The translations under genes were made by a program, and so were the position numbers. DNA of 9,887 bases from Burkholderiales bacterium (GTDB lineage: Bacteria; Pseudomonadota; Gammaproteobacteria; Burkholderiales; Burkholderiaceae_F), in the NCBI GenBank assembly GCA_021298875.1, contig JAJTHJ010000384.1:1-9887 (forward strand), in the 5' to 3' direction. Below are positions 1 through 5,251 of the stretch, piece after piece; the stretch's first letter is position 1, and every line of letters starts with the position of its first letter. The notes below the pieces were generated by a model. It ran no database searches and was not told where the DNA came from. It saw nothing but the letters and a program-made list of their open reading frames with translations.

Positions 1-467
1 AGCAGCCGCGACACGCCCACCCGCAGCCCGCCGCCGATCAGCTTGATCAGCAGGAAGCGCTCGGCGGGCGCCAACTCCTGTGTGAACTCGGCCAGGCGTT
101 CGCGCACCTCCTCCGGCGCCGCGCGGCGCAGTGGAAGCAGCCGCTCTTCCATCCAGCGCGCCAGGCCCAGCACAATCGTCGTCGTCGGCGGCGGCGGCAA
201 CAGCAGCGCAATGGTTTCGGCCAGATCGCCGACCGCCTGGTAGCTCTCTTCGAAGAGCCAGGCCGGCACGCCGCTGGCGGCCAGCGCGAACTCGCGCAGC
301 GCCCGCGCCCCTACGATCTGCCGCGGCTTGCCCCCGGCGAGGAAGTACACCGCCCAGGCCGCATCGGCCGGCTGGGAGTACGCAAAGTACTGGCGCAGCG
401 CCTCGACCTTGGCCTGGGTCGAGGTGCTGGCGTCGAGCGCGGCATAAAGCGCCGCAAACTCACGCAT
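1..467 (-). CDS. ATP-dependent DNA ligase, ligase-associated cluster type (N-terminal part, truncated by window)
   Basis: The first 155 codons of an ATP-dependent DNA ligase; the rest lies beyond position 1. The protein opens MREFAALYAALDAS, followed by TSTQAKVEALRQYF, DAAWAVYFLAGGKP, WLFEESYQAVGDLAETIALLLP and ERFLLIKLIGGGLRVGVSRLL. These match the N-terminal DNA-binding domain of the so-called cisplatin damage response ATP-dependent ligases (TIGR04120-type, about 530 aa), which seal nicks in repair. The catalytic KxDG lysine is not in the window. The ATG at 467 overlaps the exonuclease stop by 8 nt (ATGCGTGA), and a GAGG sits about 6 nt upstream, so translation is probably coupled. The family call rests on recalled sequence similarity plus the exonuclease neighbour. 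A helicase and a PdeM-like phosphoesterase often follow in this cassette and may lie outside the window. Confidence 0.9.
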   Translation of the reverse strand, partial: MREFAALYAALDASTSTQAKVEALRQYFAYSQPADAAWAVYFLAGGKPRQIVGARALREFALAASGVPAWLFEESYQAVGDLAETIALLLPPPPTTTIVLGLARWMEERLLPLRRAAPEEVRERLAEFTQELAPAERFLLIKLIGGGLRVGVSRL

Positions 468-1518
468 CGGCGGCCTCGGCCGGTGCGTCCTCCTGCTCGG
501 CGCCGTAGGCGGTGGCAAACGCCTCGGCCTGCCAGCCCTGCTCGGCGAGCCAGCGCACCATCACCGGCACGTAGCCGTGGGTGACGATCACCCGCGCGGC
601 GCCGCTGACGCGGATCGCCTGCTGCAAGCCCGGCCAGTCGGCGTGGTCGGACAGCACGAAGCCGCGATCAAGGGCGCGCCGCCGCCGCGGCCCGCGCAGT
701 TGCATCCAGCCCGAGGCGAGCGCATCCGAATACTCGCCAAAGCGGCGCAGCCACGCGCTGCCCTGCGCCGACGGCGGCGCAATCACCAGCGCGCGCCGCA
801 GGTCGGCGGGATCGGCGACCTCCGTCGCGAGGCGCGTCGGCGGCAGCGCCACGCCAGCCGCGCGGTACGCGGCATTCAACGCCGCCACCGCGCCGTGCAC
901 GACGATCGGGCCGATGTCGGCATCGACCCCGGCCAGGATCCGCTGCGCTTTGCCGAACGCGTAGGCATAGAGCACGCTCGCCCGGCCGGCGGCCGCATTG
1001 GCCGCCCACCAGTGGTCGATCGCGCCCATCACCTCCACCGCGTCGGGCCAGCGGTACACCGGCAGGCCGAACGTGGACTCGGTGACGAAGGTGTCGCAGG
1101 CCACCGGCTCGAACGGCGCACAGGTCGGATCGGGTGCCAGCTTGTAGTCGCCGGAGACGACCCAGACTCGTCCGCCGACCTCGATCCGCACTTGCGCCGA
1201 ACCCAGCACGTGCCCGGCCGGGTGCAGCGACACCATGGCCGCGCCGATGCGCAGTCGCTCGCCGTAGGCCAGCGTTTGCAGGTCGATCGCGCCGAGCCGC
1301 GTGCGCATCGGCGCTTCCGCCGCGCCGGCGGCTAGGTAATGCCCGTGGCCGCTGCGCGAGTGGTCGGCGTGGGCGTGGGTGATCACCGCCCGCTCGACCG
1401 ACCGCCAAGGATCGATGTAGAAGTCGCCCACCGGGCAGTACAGGCCTTGTGGTCGCGCGACGATCAGCTCGTCCGGACCCGGCTGCGGCTGCACGCGGCG
1501 CGCAGGCGCACCGCTCAC
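460..1518 (-). CDS. Ligase-associated DNA damage response exonuclease (metallo-beta-lactamase / beta-CASP-like fold)
   Basis: A 352-residue zinc-dependent nuclease of the SNM1/Artemis-like metallo-beta-lactamase superfamily (TIGR04122-type), expected to process DNA ends for the ligase encoded next to it. Visible motifs: GLYCPVGDFYIDP near residues 25-37, the zinc-binding HAHADH at about 48-53, PAGHVLGSAQ at about 100-109, SGDYK at about 122-126, TESTFG at about 146-151, and the C-terminal LSDHADW and VTHGY around 288-315. Motif spacing and length are normal for the family. The start is GTG at 1518. It overlaps the upstream deacetylase stop as GTGA (4 nt), and the stop overlaps the ligase start by 8 nt, so all three genes form one operon. 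The substrate and exonuclease polarity are inferred from the family. It could instead be annotated as an mRNA 3'-end processing factor homologue, but the ligase partner argues for DNA repair. Confidence 0.93.
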   Translation of the reverse strand: MSGAPARRVQPQPGPDELIVARPQGLYCPVGDFYIDPWRSVERAVITHAHADHSRSGHGHYLAAGAAEAPMRTRLGAIDLQTLAYGERLRIGAAMVSLHPAGHVLGSAQVRIEVGGRVWVVSGDYKLAPDPTCAPFEPVACDTFVTESTFGLPVYRWPDAVEVMGAIDHWWAANAAAGRASVLYAYAFGKAQRILAGVDADIGPIVVHGAVAALNAAYRAAGVALPPTRLATEVADPADLRRALVIAPPSAQGSAWLRRFGEYSDALASGWMQLRGPRRRRALDRGFVLSDHADWPGLQQAIRVSGAARVIVTHGYVPVMVRWLAEQGWQAEAFATAYGAEQEDAPAEAADA

Positions 1519-2438
1519 AACTGCGCCAGCGTCTTCAAATGCGCGGCCACGCTGCGCGCCAACGCACTCAGGTTGTAGCCGCCTTCGAGCGTGCTGACGA
1601 TCCGGTTGTCGCTGTGGCGGCGCGCCACACCCATCAGCCGCTCGGTCATGTACGCGTAGTCGGCCTCAACCAAAGCCATCTGGCCCAGATCGTCCTCGCG
1701 GTGCGCGTCGAAGCCGGCGGAAATGAAGATCATCTGCGGGCGAAACTCATCCAGCACCGGCACCCAGACCTGATCGACCACCTCGCGCACCTTGTCGCCG
1801 CGAGTGCCGGCCGGCAGCGGCACGTTGATCATGTTGGCAGCCTCGCCCTCGGCCCCGGTGTAGGGGTAAAACGGGTGCTGGAAGTAACTGCACATCAGCA
1901 CCCGCTCGTTGCCCGCCAGGATGTCCTCTGTGCCGTTGCCGTGGTGCACGTCGAAGTCGATCACCGCCACCCGCTCCAGGCCGTGCGCAGCGATCGCGTG
2001 CAGCGCGCCGATGGCGACGTTGTTGAAAAAGCAAAAGCCCATCGCGCGGTCGGCGCAGGCGTGGTGTCCCGGCGGGCGCACTGCGCAGAAGGCGTTTTCA
2101 AGTTCGCCGCGCATTACCTGGTCGGTTGCCTCGATCACCGCGCCGGCCGAGCGCAGCGCCGCGGCCCAGGTGGACGGGTTCATCGAGGTGTCGGGATCGA
2201 CAGGCGTATAGCCCTGCTTTGGTATTCTGGCTTCGAGTTCGGCAACGTACTTCGCCGTGTGGGCGCGCTCAATCGCCTCACGCGGCGCCAGCGGCGCGTC
2301 GATATGCACCAGGTGATGCAGCAGCCCCACGGCGATCAGATGGTCGTGGATCGCCGCCAGCCGCGCCGGGCTTTCGGGGTGCCACGATCCCATCTCGTGC
2401 GCGCTGCACACGTTGTGGGTGACGAATCCCGTATGCAC
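1515..2438 (-). CDS. Histone deacetylase family protein (class II HDAC-like zinc amidohydrolase)
   Basis: A 307-residue arginase/deacetylase-fold enzyme that hydrolyses acetyl-amide bonds, probably on acetyl-lysine or acetylpolyamines. Motifs: THNVCSAHEMGSWHPESPARL near the N-terminus, RPPGHHA with the catalytic histidine pair at 125-126, DFDVHHGNGTEDI with zinc ligands D163 and H165, SAGFDAHREDD with the third ligand D244, and TLEGGY with the transition-state tyrosine Y288. All catalytic residues are present. The GTG start at 2438 is chosen because AGGGAG lies 7 nt upstream and the family motif TGFVTH begins three codons in; the open frame continues to 2975, but only as antisense to moxR. 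It is the first gene of the minus-strand operon, its stop overlapping the exonuclease GTG by 4 nt. The physiological substrate cannot be told from sequence. Deacetylase, acetylpolyamine amidohydrolase and acetoin-utilization-like annotations are all possible. Confidence 0.92.
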   Translation of the reverse strand: MHTGFVTHNVCSAHEMGSWHPESPARLAAIHDHLIAVGLLHHLVHIDAPLAPREAIERAHTAKYVAELEARIPKQGYTPVDPDTSMNPSTWAAALRSAGAVIEATDQVMRGELENAFCAVRPPGHHACADRAMGFCFFNNVAIGALHAIAAHGLERVAVIDFDVHHGNGTEDILAGNERVLMCSYFQHPFYPYTGAEGEAANMINVPLPAGTRGDKVREVVDQVWVPVLDEFRPQMIFISAGFDAHREDDLGQMALVEADYAYMTERLMGVARRHSDNRIVSTLEGGYNLSALARSVAAHLKTLAQL

Positions 2439-2445
2439 CTTGCTG

Positions 2446-2451
2446 CTCCCT
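2446..2451 (-). promoter_or_regulatory. Ribosome binding site for the deacetylase GTG start
   Basis: AGGGAG reads on the minus strand 7 nt before the GTG at 2438-2436. It decides the start, since no ATG in this frame gives the conserved N-terminus. The 37 bp between this start and the divergent moxR start (2439-2475) hold this site and no convincing promoter; promoters for either side may lie inside the opposite gene. Confidence 0.7.
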
Positions 2452-2475
2452 GAAGATTCTTTTGCGATCAGTCTA

Positions 2476-3399
2476 ATGCGAGACACGCTCGGTGGCGTAG
2501 CCGCCCAAATCGGTTCTGTGATCGTCGGCAAGGAAGCGCAAATCCGCGCCTGCCTGACCTGCCTGCTGGCGGGCGGCCACCTGCTGATCGAAGATGCCCC
2601 CGGGGTGGGCAAGACCACGCTGGCGCAGGCGCTCGCCCTGTCGCTCGGGCTGCCGTTCCGCCGCATCCAGTTCACCGCCGACCTGCTGCCGTCGGACGTG
2701 ATCGGCGTGTCGGTGTTCGAGCGGCAGTCCGGCCACTTCGTCTTCCACCCGGGGCCGATTTTCTGCGAAGTGCTGCTCGCCGACGAGATCAACCGCGCCA
2801 GCCCCAAGACGCAAAGCGCGTTGCTGGAGGCGATGGAAGAAGGCCAGGTCTCGGTCGACGGCGTGGCGCGGCCGCTGCCGCAGCCGTTCTTTGTGATCGC
2901 CACGCAGAACCCACTCTCCCAGATCGGCACCTTTCCGCTGCCGGAGTCGCAACTGGACCGCTTTCTGATGTGCATCAGCCTCGGCTACCCCGACCACGCG
3001 GCCGAGCGCGCGCTGCTGGCCGGCGAAGCGCGGCGCGACATGCTCAAGTCGCTGACCCCGGTGGCGCGGCCGGCCGATCTGCTCGCCGCCCAGCGCGAGA
3101 CGAAGCGCGTGTTTGTCTCCGGCGCGCTGCTCGACTACGTGCAGGCGCTACTGGAGCACTCGCGCACCAGCGGCCGTTATGCGGAGGGCCTAAGCCCGCG
3201 CGCCGGCCTCGCCCTGCTGGCCGCCGCGCGCGCCTGGGCCTGGCTCGACGGCCGCGACCACACGATCCCCGAAGACGTGCAAAACGTGCTGCCCGCCGTG
3301 GTCGGCCACCGCCTGCACGCCAGCCAGCGCGAGGGTGGGCGCGCGCTGCACGGGCGGGAGCTGGTGGCGCAGTTGGTCAAGGCGGTTGGGGTGCCATGA
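2476..3399 (+). CDS. moxR: MoxR-family AAA+ ATPase
   Basis: A 307-residue MoxR AAA+ ATPase (AAA_3 type), a cytoplasmic chaperone-like ATPase thought to activate or assemble partner proteins, often together with DUF58 or VWA proteins. Motifs: VIVGKEAQI before the core, Walker A APGVGKTT at about 41-48, DLLPSDVIGVSVF at 69-81, Walker B LLADEINRA at about 100-108, sensor 1 ATQNP at 142-146, the ESQLDRF arginine-finger region at 157-163, and a C-terminal lid with LSPRAGLALLAAARAWA and the IPEDVQ motif. The frame is open from 2413, but ATG 2476 gives the usual short N-terminus; no Shine-Dalgarno is visible before it. It is the first gene of the plus-strand cluster, and the DUF58 gene follows after a 113-bp gap filled by a palindromic repeat. 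Confidence 0.93.
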   Translation: MRDTLGGVAAQIGSVIVGKEAQIRACLTCLLAGGHLLIEDAPGVGKTTLAQALALSLGLPFRRIQFTADLLPSDVIGVSVFERQSGHFVFHPGPIFCEVLLADEINRASPKTQSALLEAMEEGQVSVDGVARPLPQPFFVIATQNPLSQIGTFPLPESQLDRFLMCISLGYPDHAAERALLAGEARRDMLKSLTPVARPADLLAAQRETKRVFVSGALLDYVQALLEHSRTSGRYAEGLSPRAGLALLAAARAWAWLDGRDHTIPEDVQNVLPAVVGHRLHASQREGGRALHGRELVAQLVKAVGVP

Positions 3400-3407
3400 C
3401 GCTCGCT

Positions 3408-3515
3408 GGATGATGGATGATTTCGCCGCCTGCGGCGGCGATGATGGATGATGGCGTTGGATCGGTGCCGCAACCGCGGCCATCATTGCCGGCGCAGCCG
3501 GCATCATCCATCATG
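3408..3515. repeat. REP/BIME-like inverted doublet of hairpin units
   Basis: Two palindromic units lie in opposite orientation. Unit 1 (3408-3454) has a GGATGATGGATGAT flank (3408-3421), an 8-bp stem TCGCCGCC/GGCGGCGA with loop TGC (3423-3441), and then a second flank, ATGATGGATGATGG (3441-3454). Unit 2 (3480-3515), read on the minus strand, has a GATGGATGA flank, a 7-bp stem TGCCGGC/GCCGGCA with loop TGC (3487-3503 on the plus strand), then ATGATGG. Both units share flank, stem, TGC loop and ATGATGG tail, while the stem bases differ yet remain paired. ATGATGG occurs at 3410, 3441 and 3448, and inverted as CCATCAT at 3480 and 3508. This fills nearly the whole moxR-DUF58 gap. REP identity is inferred from architecture; no RAYT transposase gene is in the window. 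Confidence 0.75.
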
Positions 3516-4508
3516 TCCTTAACGACCCACCCCCTCACCCTGCGCCTGGCGAACTGGATCGCCCGCGAACCACCGGCTTCGCAGCGCGAGGTGCTGCTCG
3601 ACCGGCGGCGCGTTTACATCCTGCCCACGCGCGCCGGGCTGGCCTTTGGCCTCGTGTTGCTGGCGCTGCTGATCGGCGCGATCAACTACGAGCTGCAACT
3701 CGGGTTCCTGCTGACCTTCCTGGTGGCCGGCGTGGCGATTGCCGGCATGCACCACACCCACCGCAATCTGGCGCGGCTGACGCTGCGCGCGCACCACGCC
3801 GAGAACGTCTTCGCCGGCGACGCGGCGAGCTTCCACCTCGCCATCGCCAACCCGACGCGCGAGGCACGCTACGCGCTGGAGATCTCGCCGGTGCCACCGC
3901 GCCGCCGGTGGCGGCGCGTCGCGGAGGCCGCGCCGACGCGCGTCGATGTGCCGGCTGAAGGCAACGTGGTCGCCATCGTCGCCGTGCCGACCACGCGGCG
4001 CGGTGCGCTGCCCGCACCGCGGCTGCGGATCGTCACGCGCTTCCCCTTCGGCTTGTGGCAGGCGTGGAGCTACATGCAGCCGGCGCTCGCCGCCGTCGTC
4101 TACCCCGCGCCGGAGCAAGACGCCCCGCCGCTGCCTGCCGCGCTGGAGGGCGAAATCGCCGACGGCGGCGCCACCGTCGCGGGCGGTGTGGAGTGGGCCG
4201 GCATCCGCCCCTACCAAGCGGGCGATGCGCCGCGCGCCATCGCCTGGCGGCTGGCCGCGCGCTCCGACCAGCTCGCCGTCAAGATGTACGAGACCGCCGC
4301 CGGCGCCGAGCCGCTCTTCGACTACCGGGCGCTGCCCGCCCCGCTCGACCCCGAGAACAAGCTCGCCCGGCTGACCCGCTGGGTACTGATGGCCGAAGCC
4401 GCGCAGTTGCGCTACGGACTGCGGCTGCCCGGCGGCACTATCGGGCCCGACACGGGCGCGCTGCACCGCGAGCGGTGTTTGACGGCGCTGGCGTTGTTTC
4501 AAGAATGA
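3513..4508 (+). CDS. DUF58 domain-containing membrane protein
   Basis: A 331-residue DUF58 protein, the usual partner encoded next to MoxR ATPases. After a short basic, conserved segment (RRVYILPTRAGLAFG, about 32-46) come two adjacent membrane spans at about 41-57 and 61-79. A soluble region follows, carrying the DUF58 signature at 227-260 (VEWAGIRPYQAGDAPRAIAW, then RSDQLAVKMYE). The fold of this half is related to von Willebrand factor A domains, and the molecular role is not well defined; an envelope assembly function with MoxR and a transglutaminase partner is the usual proposal. The ATG at 3513 is chosen because the frame from 3417 runs through the repeat and encodes low-complexity sequence. 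No Shine-Dalgarno is visible, and the start codon sits in an inverted-repeat arm. The end at 4508 is followed by 140 bp without a gene. Confidence 0.9.
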   Translation: MSLTTHPLTLRLANWIAREPPASQREVLLDRRRVYILPTRAGLAFGLVLLALLIGAINYELQLGFLLTFLVAGVAIAGMHHTHRNLARLTLRAHHAENVFAGDAASFHLAIANPTREARYALEISPVPPRRRWRRVAEAAPTRVDVPAEGNVVAIVAVPTTRRGALPAPRLRIVTRFPFGLWQAWSYMQPALAAVVYPAPEQDAPPLPAALEGEIADGGATVAGGVEWAGIRPYQAGDAPRAIAWRLAARSDQLAVKMYETAAGAEPLFDYRALPAPLDPENKLARLTRWVLMAEAAQLRYGLRLPGGTIGPDTGALHRERCLTALALFQE

Positions 4509-4637
4509 GCGATGGCTGCCTACCGTCCACGATCGTTCGCGCAGGAGCAAAGCGTCAGACTCGGAACAGCGATCGGCCACTCGTCAGCCATCCAACGAGA
4601 GTGTCTTATCGGCTTGGCCCTGCCCGGTACCGCCCTG

Positions 4638-4644
4638 AAGAGGA
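4638..4644 (+). promoter_or_regulatory. Ribosome binding site for the GNAT gene
   Basis: AAGAGGA lies 4 nt before the GTG at 4649 and selects that start over the longer open frame, which reaches back antisense-like into the DUF58 gene. A dedicated strong site after a 140-bp gap suggests the GNAT gene is translated independently of its upstream neighbour. Confidence 0.65.
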
Positions 4645-4648
4645 ACTT

Positions 4649-5143
4649 GTGAACAGTCCACCCCCAACTGTCACCCTGCGCGAGATCACCGCCGACACCG
4701 TGCGCGCCGTCATTCGACTGAACGTCGCCGACGGGCAAGACAGGTTTGTCGCGCCGAACGCCGTATCGCTGGCGCAGGCGCTGTTTTCGCCCGAGGCGTG
4801 GTACCGGGCGATCTACGCGGGCGACGAGCTGGCCGGCTTTGTCATGCTGGCCGACGAGTCGCTGTGCAGCCCCGCATCCGCCGTGCCCAAGGCCGTCGTT
4901 TGGCGGCTGATGATCGACGCCCGGTTCCAGCGTCGCGGCATCGGCCGCGCTGCCATGCAGCGGATCATTGAGCACGTGCGCGCCAAAGGAATCTTCCGCA
5001 CGCTGCAACTGTCCTACGTCCCCGGCCCTGGATGCCCCGAGCCGTTCTATCTGTCGCTCGGTTTCCGGCATACCGGGCGCATCGACGATGGCGAGGTTGT
5101 GCTTGAACTACCGATCGATTCCAGCGGTGAACGGGCGGGGTGA
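4649..5143 (+). CDS. GNAT family N-acetyltransferase, diamine/spermidine acetyltransferase-like
   Basis: A 164-residue GNAT acetyltransferase using acetyl-CoA. Visible are the N-terminal VTLREIT strand (8-14), RLNVADGQDRFVAPNAVSLAQA (about 23-44), the beta-strands around LAGFVMLAD, then VVWRLMID followed by the acetyl-CoA pyrophosphate loop QRRGIG (94-99), and FYLSLGF (133-139), the usual family C-terminal motif. The pattern Q-x-FVA-x-N-x-x-SLAQA resembles small polyamine acetyltransferases of the Blt/diamine N-acetyltransferase kind, so a polyamine or related amine substrate is plausible but not shown. The GTG start is set by AAGAGGA just upstream. It sits between DUF58 and tgpA, genes that are often adjacent, with 140 bp before and 108 bp after. 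This suggests insertion into the cluster. The stop overlaps a short GTGAC/GTCAC inverted repeat without a T-tract. Confidence 0.88.
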   Translation: MNSPPPTVTLREITADTVRAVIRLNVADGQDRFVAPNAVSLAQALFSPEAWYRAIYAGDELAGFVMLADESLCSPASAVPKAVVWRLMIDARFQRRGIGRAAMQRIIEHVRAKGIFRTLQLSYVPGPGCPEPFYLSLGFRHTGRIDDGEVVLELPIDSSGERAG

Positions 5144-5251
5144 CACGCGGGTCACGCGGCCGGCGTGGGTTGGAACGGCTGGGTGGTGTACCGTCAAATT
5201 GCCGCCTGCATCGCCAACGTGTGCCCACATACTGTCCATCGATTGAGCGTC

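Noticed and set aside
1449..2453. 334-codon plus-strand open frame
   Set aside because: It is antisense to the deacetylase with all its catalytic motifs; no recognizable domain.
2439..2975. N-terminal extension of the deacetylase reading frame back to 2975
   Set aside because: It is antisense to the conserved moxR core and lacks family similarity; the GTG at 2438 with AGGGAG explains the start.
3417..3512. Upstream start for DUF58 through the repeat
   Set aside because: The extra 32 residues are encoded by palindromic repeat sequence and do not resemble DUF58 N-termini.
5139..5154. GTGAC/GTCAC stem as a terminator after the GNAT gene
   Set aside because: Only a 5-bp stem with no T-tract; likely chance.
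5170..5235. Sigma70-like promoter before tgpA (TTGGAA ... TCAAAT, or TTGCCG ... CATACT)
   Set aside because: Matches are weak or spacing is wrong, and such hits are expected by chance; not strong enough to list.
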